Of a DNA stretch of 64,000 nt, positions 17,180-25,500 are shown in pieces (positions within the stretch are counted from its first letter, which is position 1; each line of letters starts with the position of its first letter). The translations under genes and the position numbers were made by a program. The stretch covers positions 1-64,000 of the forward strand of contig NZ_JAKJIC010000021.1 of assembly GCF_021864535.1 (NCBI RefSeq), given 5' to 3'. The notes below the pieces were generated by a model. It was not told the DNA's origin, made no database searches, and saw only the letters and a program-made list of their open reading frames with translations. This DNA comes from Oryzibacter oryziterrae (GTDB taxonomy: Bacteria; Pseudomonadota; Alphaproteobacteria; Rhizobiales; Pleomorphomonadaceae).

Positions 17180-18667
17180 ATGGGGGCAATCGGCAGACTG
17201 GTCCGGACGACGGCGTTCAAACTGTCCTTCGTCTATCTGGTGGTCTTCTCCGGGCTGACCCTGTTCCTGATCGCCTATATCTCCACCAACACCGCCTCGC
17301 TGCTCGACCGCCAGCTCGACGCCACCATCGCCACGGAAATCAGTTCGCTGAGCGAACAATATAGGCGCGGCGGCATTCGCCAGCTGGTCAGCACGGTGGA
17401 ACTGCGCAGCCGCCGGCCGGGCGCGAGCCTGTACCTGGTATCCGATTTCTCCGGCCGTACCATTGTCGGCAATGTCGCCGACCTGCCGCTGGCCGTGCTG
17501 GGACTGCCTGACGGCAATCTCACCCAGGTGACCTATCAGCGGCTCGATGGCGATCTCGACCGCCGCTATGACGCCATGGTCCGCGTCTTTGCCCTGCCGG
17601 GCGGCTTCAAGCTGCTGGTCGGGCGCGACATGGGCGAACTCTCCCAGCTCCGTCAGGTGATCTACGACGCCTCGCAATATGCCATCGTGGTGATGGTGGT
17701 GATGGGGTTCCTGTCGTGGTTCTTCGTCAGCCGCTCCGTGCTGAAGCGCGTCGAGAACATGGCGGAGACCGGCCACCAGATCATGGTGGGCGACTTGTCG
17801 CGCCGGTTGCATGTGACCGGGTCGGGCGATGAGTTCGACGATCTCGCCGAGAGTCTCAACGAGATGCTGGAGCGCATCGAGCGCCTGATGACCGGGCTCA
17901 AGGAGGTTTCCGACAACATCGCCCATGATCTCAAGACCCCCTTGAACCGGCTGCACGGCCGCCTCGAGTCCATGCTGCGCCAGAGCAGCGGCGATCCGGC
18001 CGAGCGCGAGGCGCTGGAGGATTGCCTTGAGGAAGCCGACAACCTGATCCAGGTGTTCGACGCGCTCTTGAAGATCGCGCGCATGGAAGCGGGCTCGTCG
18101 GGCGACAGCTTCGCCGATCTCGACGCCGCCGACATTCTCGAGGAGATCGGCGAACTCTATGAGCCGGTGGTGGAAGATGCGGGCGGCAGTCTGACCGTGT
18201 CGGTTGCCCGCCCTCTGCCCATCCGTGGCAACCGCACCCTGATCAGCCAAGCCTTGTCCAATCTCCTCGACAATGCGATCAAGTATGGACGCAGCGGCGA
18301 CGCCGAGGACGCGCCGCTGTCGGTGGTCCTGGCGGGCCGGCAGGACGGCGCTCTTGTGTCGCTGTCGATCGCTGACGCGGGCAAGGGGATCGCACCGGAG
18401 GACCGGGAGCGGGCCATGCTTCGGTTCGTCCGGCTGGACAAGAGCCGTACGCGCAGCGGCTCGGGACTGGGCCTGTCGATGGTGGCGGCGATGGCGAAGA
18501 TGCATGGAGGGCAGCTTCGCCTGGAGGACGCTGGCCCGGGCCTGAGGGCGGTGCTGAGCCTGCCGCAGGCAACACAGCGTCAGATCGGACGCGGGGGAGA
18601 AAATGGGCATAAAAGCGACCACGCCGGTGACGGCACCCCGTCCCTTGCAGGACCGTCTGAACCCTGA
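17180..18667 (+). CDS. sensor histidine kinase partner of the degP-linked regulator
   Basis: 495 aa. TM1 about residues 13-35, periplasmic domain about 36-168, TM2 about 169-187 (YAIVVMVVMGFLSWFFVS), HAMP about 190-240, HisKA with H249 (SDNIAHDLKTPLNRL), and HATPase_c about 350-475 with N box (LSNLLDNAIKYG), G1 (IADAGKGI) and G2 (SGSGLGLSMV). The last 22 codons overlap the start of glnE in another frame, so kinase and GlnE synthesis may be coupled. The signal sensed is unknown. Confidence 0.88.
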   Translation: MGAIGRLVRTTAFKLSFVYLVVFSGLTLFLIAYISTNTASLLDRQLDATIATEISSLSEQYRRGGIRQLVSTVELRSRRPGASLYLVSDFSGRTIVGNVADLPLAVLGLPDGNLTQVTYQRLDGDLDRRYDAMVRVFALPGGFKLLVGRDMGELSQLRQVIYDASQYAIVVMVVMGFLSWFFVSRSVLKRVENMAETGHQIMVGDLSRRLHVTGSGDEFDDLAESLNEMLERIERLMTGLKEVSDNIAHDLKTPLNRLHGRLESMLRQSSGDPAEREALEDCLEEADNLIQVFDALLKIARMEAGSSGDSFADLDAADILEEIGELYEPVVEDAGGSLTVSVARPLPIRGNRTLISQALSNLLDNAIKYGRSGDAEDAPLSVVLAGRQDGALVSLSIADAGKGIAPEDRERAMLRFVRLDKSRTRSGSGLGLSMVAAMAKMHGGQLRLEDAGPGLRAVLSLPQATQRQIGRGGENGHKSDHAGDGTPSLAGPSEP

Positions 18668-21572
18668 GATCCCCGCCGGAGACGACGCGGAGATCGCCCG
18701 CCGGGTGCTGGAAGATTGTCTCGCAAAGCCGGGCGGAGCCGAACTGGCAGAGCTCCTTGCGACAAGGCCTGAGCTCAAGACCTTCCTGCTTGCCGTTGCC
18801 TCAAACAGCTCGCATTTGCGTCAGGCTGCCTTTGCCGATCCCGAGCGGCTGCGCACGGTCTTGATGGCACCGCCGGAACGGCAGCTGGATGACCTGCTCC
18901 TGCGTCTGACCAGACCGCAGAAGAGCGAGGCGGCGCTGATGACGCACCTGCGTCACGTCAAGGCCGAAGCCGCCTTGCTGATCGCGCTCGCCGACATCGG
19001 CAATGTCTGGGACGTGATGACGGTGACGCGGGCCCTGACGGCCATCGCCGACGCCAGTCTGTCCGCCGCGCTGGCCTTCCTGCTCCTGGAGGCGCACGGG
19101 CAGGGCAAGCTGTCCCTGCCCGATCCGGAACGCCCGGAAGAACGCTCGGGGCTCATCGTGCTGGCCATGGGCAAGCAGGGGGCAGGGGAACTCAACTATT
19201 CTTCCGACATCGACCTGATCATCCTGTTCGATCCCGACGCGGTGCCGGCTGTCGACAAGGATGATCTGACGACGCTCTTCGTGCGCATGACCCGGCGCCT
19301 CATCCGCATCCTGCAGGACCGGACGGCAGACGGCTATGTGTTCCGCACGGATCTGCGCTTGCGGCCCGACCCTGGTGCCACGCCGGTGGCCCTGTCGGTG
19401 CCGGCGGCGCTACTCTATTATGAGAGTGCCGGCCAGAACTGGGAACGCGCCGCCATGATCAAGGCGCGGCCGGTGGCTGGCGACATCGCAGCAGGCGAGC
19501 GTTTCCTCGCGGCGCTGCGCCCCTACATCTGGCGCAAATATCTCGACTATGCCGCCATCCGCGACATCCATTCGATCAAGCGGCAGATCCACGCCCACAA
19601 GGGACACGGCACCATTGCGGTCCTGGGCCATAACGTGAAGCTTGGACGTGGCGGCATTCGCGAGATCGAGTTTTTCGTCCAGACCCAGCAGCTGATTGCC
19701 GGCGGCCGCAACACCGACCTGCGTGGCCGGGAGACGCTGGCCATGCTGGACGCGCTGGTCGGCTATGGCTGGCTCGATGCCGCGACCTGCGCGGAGATGA
19801 AGGCCGCATATGCCTTCCTGCGCCGCACCGAGCATCGCATTCAGATGCTGGCGGACGAGCAGACCCACGTGTTGCCGGAAAGCGAAGCCGGTCTCGCGCA
19901 GGTGGCGCGCCTGATGGGTTATGCCGACACGGCCAGTTTCAGCGCCGACCTCCGGGCGCATCTCGAAAGGGTCAGCGAGACCTATTCGGAACTCTTCGAG
20001 ACCGAGGAGGATCTGTCCTCCCAGCATGGCAACATGGTGTTCACTGGCGATGACATCGACCCGGGCACCTTCGAGACCTTCGAACGGCTGGGCTACAAGC
20101 GGGCAGAAGATGCGATCCGCACGGTGCAGTCCTGGCACTTCGGTCGCTATGCCGCCATGCGATCGGCGCGGGCGAGGGAACTGCTCACGGAGATCACGCC
20201 GCGGCTCGTTGTTGCCTTTGCCGAAACGGATGCCGCCGATCATGCGCTGATGGCCTTCGACGCCTTCCTGGGCCGGCTGCCGGCGGGCGTTCAGCTGTTC
20301 TCGCTGCTCTCCTCGAACCAGTCCCTGATCGAACTGCTGGCCACCATCATGGGCAATGCGCCCCGCCTCGCCGACGTGGTCGCCAAGCGTCCGCATGTGC
20401 TCGACGCGGTGATCGAGCCGCAATTCTTCACCGGACTGCCGAGCCGAACCGATCTCGAGCGGCGGCTCGACGCCAATCTCGAGCAAGCCAATGGCTATGA
20501 AGACCTGCTCGACCGTGCCCGCATCTTTGCACAGGAGCAGAAGTTCCTGACCGGCGTGCGCGTCATCAGCGGCACAGCCAGCGCGCGCCAGACCGGGCCT
20601 GCCTTTGCGCGGCTGGCGGACGTGTTGTTGTCGGCGGTGCTCGGTGCTGTCCAGCGGGAAGTCGAGCGGCAGCATGGCCGGGTACCCGGCGGGCGGGTGG
20701 CGCTCTTGGCCATGGGCAAGCTCGGCAGCGAGGAGATGACGGCGGCATCCGATCTCGATCTGATCCTGCTCTACGACCACGACCGGGAGGCAACCCTGTC
20801 CGATGGGCCGCGGCCATTGGCTCCTTCGCAGTATTTCGCCCGGCTGACCCAACGCTTCGTCACGGCGGTGACGGCGCCGACGGCCGAAGGCACGCTCTAT
20901 GAGGTGGATTTCCGCTTGCGGCCCTCAGGCAACGCCGGACCGCTGGCCACACGGGTGGATGCCTTTGCGCTCTACCAGCGCAGCGAGGCCTGGACCTGGG
21001 AGCATATGGCGCTGACGCGCGCCCGCGTGGTCACGGCTACCGGAGACCTGGGAACCGAGGTCGAGGCGGTCATCAACGAGGTTCTGTCTGCTTCCCGCGA
21101 CCCAGCCAGGGTGAAGCGCGATGTGGCGGACATGCGGGCCCGGCTGGAGCAGGAGAAGGGCAGCAACGACGTGTGGAACCTCAAGCACACACCGGGTGGT
21201 CTCATCGATCTGGAGTTCATCGCGCAAACCTTGCGGCTGTTGCACGGCGCGTCCTGTCCGGCCATTCGCCGACGCGACACGGAGGGCATTCTAGGCGCGG
21301 CTGCGGACGCAGGCCTGCTGACCGCGGACCAGAAGGAGCAACTGCTGCCGGCCATCCGGCTGATTGGCGACCTGACGCAGATCCTGCGCGTGACCGTAGC
21401 CGCCCCCTTCGTTCCATCAACCACGCCCAGGGGCGTGCATGAACTGATGTGCCGCGTCGCCTCAGCCCCCTCGATCACGCACCTGGAAGCGCAATTGCGA
21501 GATCTGCAAAGTGCCGTGCGGCAATGCCTGATCGATGTTGTGGGGCCGCTGGAGCGACGCACCGAGGGGTAG
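18603..21572 (+). CDS. glnE: bifunctional glutamine synthetase adenylyltransferase/deadenylase GlnE
   Basis: 989 aa, start ATG 18603 directly after CGGGGGAGAAA. It has two nucleotidyltransferase modules. The N-terminal deadenylating domain carries GAGELNYSSDIDLI near residue 200. The C-terminal adenylylating domain carries GSEEMTAASDLDLI near 715. A four-helix regulatory PII/Gln-responsive region lies between and after them. GlnE adds or removes AMP on glutamine synthetase according to nitrogen status. The start lies 65 bases inside the upstream kinase gene, and the strong ribosome site supports this start despite the overlap. Length is normal for the family. Confidence 0.95.
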   Translation: MGIKATTPVTAPRPLQDRLNPEIPAGDDAEIARRVLEDCLAKPGGAELAELLATRPELKTFLLAVASNSSHLRQAAFADPERLRTVLMAPPERQLDDLLLRLTRPQKSEAALMTHLRHVKAEAALLIALADIGNVWDVMTVTRALTAIADASLSAALAFLLLEAHGQGKLSLPDPERPEERSGLIVLAMGKQGAGELNYSSDIDLIILFDPDAVPAVDKDDLTTLFVRMTRRLIRILQDRTADGYVFRTDLRLRPDPGATPVALSVPAALLYYESAGQNWERAAMIKARPVAGDIAAGERFLAALRPYIWRKYLDYAAIRDIHSIKRQIHAHKGHGTIAVLGHNVKLGRGGIREIEFFVQTQQLIAGGRNTDLRGRETLAMLDALVGYGWLDAATCAEMKAAYAFLRRTEHRIQMLADEQTHVLPESEAGLAQVARLMGYADTASFSADLRAHLERVSETYSELFETEEDLSSQHGNMVFTGDDIDPGTFETFERLGYKRAEDAIRTVQSWHFGRYAAMRSARARELLTEITPRLVVAFAETDAADHALMAFDAFLGRLPAGVQLFSLLSSNQSLIELLATIMGNAPRLADVVAKRPHVLDAVIEPQFFTGLPSRTDLERRLDANLEQANGYEDLLDRARIFAQEQKFLTGVRVISGTASARQTGPAFARLADVLLSAVLGAVQREVERQHGRVPGGRVALLAMGKLGSEEMTAASDLDLILLYDHDREATLSDGPRPLAPSQYFARLTQRFVTAVTAPTAEGTLYEVDFRLRPSGNAGPLATRVDAFALYQRSEAWTWEHMALTRARVVTATGDLGTEVEAVINEVLSASRDPARVKRDVADMRARLEQEKGSNDVWNLKHTPGGLIDLEFIAQTLRLLHGASCPAIRRRDTEGILGAAADAGLLTADQKEQLLPAIRLIGDLTQILRVTVAAPFVPSTTPRGVHELMCRVASAPSITHLEAQLRDLQSAVRQCLIDVVGPLERRTEG

Positions 21573-21584
21573 GGCGATCAAGAC

Positions 21585-21615
21585 AAAACCGGGGTGGTCT
21601 TGCGACGCACCCCGG
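21585..21615 (-). terminator. terminator between glnE and the transglutaminase gene
   Basis: The stem CCGGGGTG (21589-21596) pairs with CACCCCGG (21608-21615). Read on the minus strand it is followed by GGTTTTGTC, so it best serves the minus-strand gene ending at 21642. It may also stop glnE transcripts weakly. Confidence 0.65.
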
Positions 21616-21641
21616 CACATTCCGTCAGGTCGGATTGGAGA

Positions 21642-22529
21642 TCAATCGCCCGCAGTCCTGTTCTGATTCTTCAGGAGACTGCCGTTCGGCAGGGTGATGT
21701 TCGAACTGAGGTAGGTGGCGTCGAGATCGTCGTTGTTGCTGGCAGTCACCAGATAGTTGTGGGCCGTATCCAGCGTTACGGTGTAGACGCCGCCAGGCGA
21801 CTTGAAGAACTGATAATCGCTGCCGGACCGCCCCATGTAGACGGCGTTGAAGCCCTGATTGCCGCTGGTAACGTCACCAGGCTTCTCGAAGAAGTAAATC
21901 CCGCCGATGACCAGCTTGTCGCCCTTGGAGGGATTGAACGGCATGTTCTCGCCGATCAGGTTTCGCCAGATCTTTCCCTGCTTGTCGGTCACCGAGATCT
22001 GGTTGAACCATGTAAAGCGCCGAGACGTGTTGACGGTGCTGAATCGGGTGTAGCGAGCCGGATCGGTCCAGCCGTAGACGCGGAACGTGTTGTTCGGATA
22101 GAGCCGGTTGAAGTCGGTCGCGCCAAGCGTCTTGAGCCGGCCGTATTGCATCATGACCACTGCCGCCGACGAGCAATCGAGACCGTAACGACCGGGATTG
22201 CGGATGAGGTCGGTCACGGCAGTGGACGGCGCCACCCCGCGCTTGATCGTCAATCCGCCGCCAACGGCCCAGAAATAGGGATTGGAACTCACGCCCTTCC
22301 GGTACCCGGCGAGGCCCCATGTCGGCCAGTCCCAACCATGGAACGAACCGCCATTCTCATTATAGAGCGTGGTCTTGCCTTCCTCGATGACGGCGGCCTT
22401 GGTGGCGTTGCCCATGGCGGTGGCCATCTGCGCGGCCGAACTGTTGGTATTCGCCGAGGCGAGTGCCGTACCGTTGGTCAGGCCAAGGACGCCCAAGACT
22501 GCGATGAAGGAGCAAACAGGATTGCGCAC
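21642..22529 (-). CDS. secreted Tgl-type transglutaminase homologue
   Basis: 295 aa with a signal peptide (about residues 1-25, ending TALASA). The start is GTG 22529, preceded by GGGGACTTCC. The core matches the Bacillus spore-coat protein-glutamine gamma-glutamyltransferase (Tgl) family: NPYFWAVGGGLTIK, PSTAVTDL, then GRYGLDCSSAAVVMM with the predicted nucleophile C119, and KGDKLVIGGIYFFEKPGD. By eye, the acidic residue before the Cys is Asp118 instead of Glu. The position I align with the Bacillus Glu187 (GENVILLG) reads GFNAVYMG, so the supporting acid may differ or be absent. Export to the periplasm or outside is unlike Bacillus Tgl, which acts on the spore coat. It is monocistronic. The family call rests on a remembered alignment; activity is unproven. 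Confidence 0.7.
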   Translation of the reverse strand: MRNPVCSFIAVLGVLGLTNGTALASANTNSSAAQMATAMGNATKAAVIEEGKTTLYNENGGSFHGWDWPTWGLAGYRKGVSSNPYFWAVGGGLTIKRGVAPSTAVTDLIRNPGRYGLDCSSAAVVMMQYGRLKTLGATDFNRLYPNNTFRVYGWTDPARYTRFSTVNTSRRFTWFNQISVTDKQGKIWRNLIGENMPFNPSKGDKLVIGGIYFFEKPGDVTSGNQGFNAVYMGRSGSDYQFFKSPGGVYTVTLDTAHNYLVTASNNDDLDATYLSSNITLPNGSLLKNQNRTAGD

Positions 22530-22852
22530 GGAAGTCCCCAGATACGTAATATCAAGGGTAGTATCCTCGCATCAGGAAGCGAATACAAACAAGTTTACGC
22601 AATATCGTTAAGAAAGGCATAAATTATAGTTAACGGGCGTCGCGATGTTTGTAAATGACTGGCGCTTCGCATGTATTTTAGTTTTGAACAGATATGTGAT
22701 GGAAATATTTCGATTTGCAGATCTGGGTACTATTGGCGCCGAGGCCAGGGGTTTGCACGCCAGGATTGGCTTGGCGCGTTGGAATCTGCCGGACGGCGCA
22801 AATACCGACGAGACCGAAGCAAGCCTGTCGCTCAGATCGTCTCGCAAGTCGG
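22530..22852. other. intergenic region upstream of the transglutaminase gene and downstream of pleC
   Basis: 323 bases of noticeably lower GC, especially 22530-22720. It should hold the promoter of the minus-strand transglutaminase gene. Short frames on both strands are not convincing, and I see no terminator for pleC. Confidence 0.5.
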
Positions 22853-25291
22853 TCAATGAATGGCGCGACTGGGGCCTGCCACATTTTCGGCGGACAGGCT
22901 GCGGGAATAGGAACTCTGAACGCTCGATCCCGACGCCTCCGTGGCGGCGGCTGTTCCGTCGCTCGCCGTGGGCGCGGCGATCCGCGGCATGATCATGGTG
23001 ACGACGGTGCCCTGGCCCTCCACGGAGTCCAGCGTCATGCGGCCGCCATGCAGTTCGACAAGGGATTGGGCGATCGCCAGCCCCAGGCCCGAACCGGGAT
23101 ACTTGCGCGTCAACTGGTTCTCGACCTGCACGAAGGGCTTGCCGATCTGATTGAGCGAGGACGAGGGGATGCCGATGCCGGTATCGCGCACCGAGAAGAT
23201 CATGTCCTGATCGAGCATACTCGTCCGGACAGTCACCGTGCCACCGGCCGGGGTGAACTTCAGCGCATTCGACAGAAGGTTCAGCGCGATCTGCTTGACG
23301 GCTCGGCGGTCGGCAACCATGGGAACCGCGGCGTGGAAGTCGGTGACGAGATTGATCTGACGATGCTCGGCCTGCGACGACATGATGCGCGCGCTTTCCC
23401 CCAGCACCTCGTCGAGGATGATTGAATCCAGCGTGAGGTTGACCCTGCCGGCCTCGATCTTCGACATGTCCAGAATGTCCGAGATCACGTTGAGAAGGTA
23501 GATCCCGCTGTCATGGATGTCGCGGCAGTATTCGAGATACTTGTCCGACCCGAGGGCGCCGAACATGCCCGAGCGCATGATGTCGGAGAAGCCGATGATG
23601 GCGTTGAGCGGGGTACGCAACTCGTGGCTCATGGACGCGAGGAACTCGCTCTTCGCCCGGTTCGCCGCCTCGGCGCGGGCCTTTTCCTCGGCGTATTTCT
23701 CTGCGAGTTCAACGAGTTGCTGCGTCTGGAGCTGCATCTTGTGGCGATGCTGGCGAAGATCGGCCACCGTCGCCATCAGCTGCCGTTCGGAATCGAGCAG
23801 GTTTTCCTCGTGGCGCTTCAGCTGGGTGATGTCGGTACCCACCGAGACGAAGCCGCCGTCCTTGGTCCGCCGCTCGTTGATCTGCAGCCAGCGACCGTCG
23901 TCGAGCCTGGCTTCGTAGGAACGCTCACCGTCCGACAGCGAGTAACGCAAGCCTTCGCTGGAAACGTTCGGCTGACGGGCGGCCGCCATGACGACGTTAT
24001 AGGGGGTTCCCGATCTGGCAACAGCGTCCGGTATCTGGTGCAGCGACTGGTATTTCGAGTTGCACATCACCAGGCGATTGTCGGCATCCCACAGTACGAA
24101 GGCTTCGGAGATCGTGTCGATGCCGTCGCGCAGGCGCAGGGCAGCGGTGGCATTCTCCGCCGCCATGACTTTCTGCTCGGTCACATCGACCGCGATGCCG
24201 ATGAGATGCGGCGCACCATCCCGATCGCGCACAACTTCCGCACGGGCGCGCAGCCAGACCCAGTCACCATCGGCATGGCGGATGCGAAACTCGAAATCGA
24301 CCGTGTTCTGTCCGGTGTCGAGCAGTTCCTTGGCGAGGTTGTAGAAGTCGATATCATCGGGATGAATCATCGCCTGCAGGTCGGCAAAGCCCATCAGGTC
24401 CGAGTTCGGCTCCATTCCCAGGATGACATACATGGACGGCGACCAGAACAGCCGTCCACGCGCCAGATCCCAATCCCACAGGCCGCATCGGCCACGGCGG
24501 AGCGCGGTGTCGACGCGGGTCTGCGTGGCGCTGTAGATGCGATCGGCCTCGCTGGCGCGCGTGGTCTGCGCGAAGAAGGCGTAGACCATCACGATCAGGA
24601 TGCAGCTGGTGCCGACGAAGAGGGCGGCATTGACGCCAACGTCGCGCCGCCAGTCCAGGAACACGTCGTTGAGGGGCTGGTAGACGGCGATCATTCCGCG
24701 GTCGCCATCGAGCGCATGGACAGCGGCCAGTACGGACTCGCCTCCGGCGATGTCGACGTTCATCACCCCGGCTCGATCGCCGAAGATCAGCAGCGGTTCA
24801 TTGCCACCGAACAGGCTGTTCAGCGTGCCATCCCCGCTGAGCGGCATTTCCGGTGCGACGGCCTGAATGCGCCCTGTACGGTCGGCCAGCAGGATGACGC
24901 GGCCGTTGCTCGTGGCGGACGGCGGCAGGGCGTCGCGCAGCGTGCCCCGCATCACCGAGGCATAGGGCTGCGGTTTGCGGGCGAGTTCGTCGGAATGGGA
25001 CAGCGTCGCGTCAAGTGTTTCCGCGAGAAGCGAGATCATGTCGCGCGCGCTGGCTTCGGTGTTGGCGCGCTGGTCGAGCAGGCTGGACGCGCGCGACAGG
25101 CCGACGACGACGATGAAGATGGTGATCAGAACGGGGATCGAACGGCGGAAGAGTGGCTCGGCCTGCAACAGGCGCTGATAGGCCGGGCGGGCCAGAAGGC
25201 TCGCATGGCCCTTGAGGGTGTGATCGACCGGTTGCCCGCCAAAGAAGCGGGCCCGCCATCCCCCAGACCTGCCAAGGTCTTCTTGCGCCAT
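22853..25291 (-). CDS. pleC: PleC-like PAS sensor histidine kinase
   Basis: 812 aa. TM1 about residues 50-68 (SIPVLITIFIVVVG), periplasmic/extracytoplasmic domain about 70-222, TM2 about 225-246. A first PAS follows (about 265-375, WDWDLARGRLFWSPSMYVILG), then a second (about 385-480, ISEAFVLWDADNRLVMCNSKY) and a coiled coil about 485-540. HisKA carries H556 (SMSHELRTPLNAIIGFSDIM), with the DILDMSKIEAGR signature characteristic of PleC/DivJ/PdhS kinases. HATPase_c is at about 660-770 (GIGIPSSSLNQIGKPF, GSGLGLAIAQSL). In alphaproteobacteria PleC controls phosphorylation of DivK and thus CtrA and asymmetric division. The glnE-pleC order matches my recollection of rhizobial chromosomes. The transcript starts downstream of pepN in a region with five GANTC sites. 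Confidence 0.8.
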   Translation of the reverse strand: MAQEDLGRSGGWRARFFGGQPVDHTLKGHASLLARPAYQRLLQAEPLFRRSIPVLITIFIVVVGLSRASSLLDQRANTEASARDMISLLAETLDATLSHSDELARKPQPYASVMRGTLRDALPPSATSNGRVILLADRTGRIQAVAPEMPLSGDGTLNSLFGGNEPLLIFGDRAGVMNVDIAGGESVLAAVHALDGDRGMIAVYQPLNDVFLDWRRDVGVNAALFVGTSCILIVMVYAFFAQTTRASEADRIYSATQTRVDTALRRGRCGLWDWDLARGRLFWSPSMYVILGMEPNSDLMGFADLQAMIHPDDIDFYNLAKELLDTGQNTVDFEFRIRHADGDWVWLRARAEVVRDRDGAPHLIGIAVDVTEQKVMAAENATAALRLRDGIDTISEAFVLWDADNRLVMCNSKYQSLHQIPDAVARSGTPYNVVMAAARQPNVSSEGLRYSLSDGERSYEARLDDGRWLQINERRTKDGGFVSVGTDITQLKRHEENLLDSERQLMATVADLRQHRHKMQLQTQQLVELAEKYAEEKARAEAANRAKSEFLASMSHELRTPLNAIIGFSDIMRSGMFGALGSDKYLEYCRDIHDSGIYLLNVISDILDMSKIEAGRVNLTLDSIILDEVLGESARIMSSQAEHRQINLVTDFHAAVPMVADRRAVKQIALNLLSNALKFTPAGGTVTVRTSMLDQDMIFSVRDTGIGIPSSSLNQIGKPFVQVENQLTRKYPGSGLGLAIAQSLVELHGGRMTLDSVEGQGTVVTMIMPRIAAPTASDGTAAATEASGSSVQSSYSRSLSAENVAGPSRAIH

Positions 25292-25397
25292 GTCTATCCC
25301 CGTGTGGCCAGAATGGCGCGAAGCGACGGTTCAACGTCGCCCACGCCCAGGCCCCCCTGCGTGACTCTTTTACAGCGGGGAAAACAAGACACGCCCC

Positions 25398-25472
25398 GAA
25401 TCACCTGCAGTGTGAATCAAGGTGAATCGCTCTGTCCATAGATTAATTTCAGATGAATCCTCAAATTGAATC
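25398..25472. promoter_or_regulatory. cluster of five GANTC (CcrM methylation) sites upstream of pleC
   Basis: GAATC occurs at 25398-25402, 25414-25418, 25424-25428, 25455-25459 and 25468-25472, that is five sites in 75 bases, 107-181 bases upstream of the pleC start. GANTC is the target of the cell-cycle methyltransferase CcrM in alphaproteobacteria. At this base composition about one site per 300 bases is expected. The segment is also more AT-rich than its surroundings. Confidence 0.7.
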
Positions 25473-25500
25473 AGAGCTGTGCATGTGAGGCATCCGTGCA

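Noticed and set aside
23513-25441. 642-codon plus-strand frame opposite pleC
   Set aside because: Antisense shadow of a clearly recognisable kinase; no protein family resemblance.
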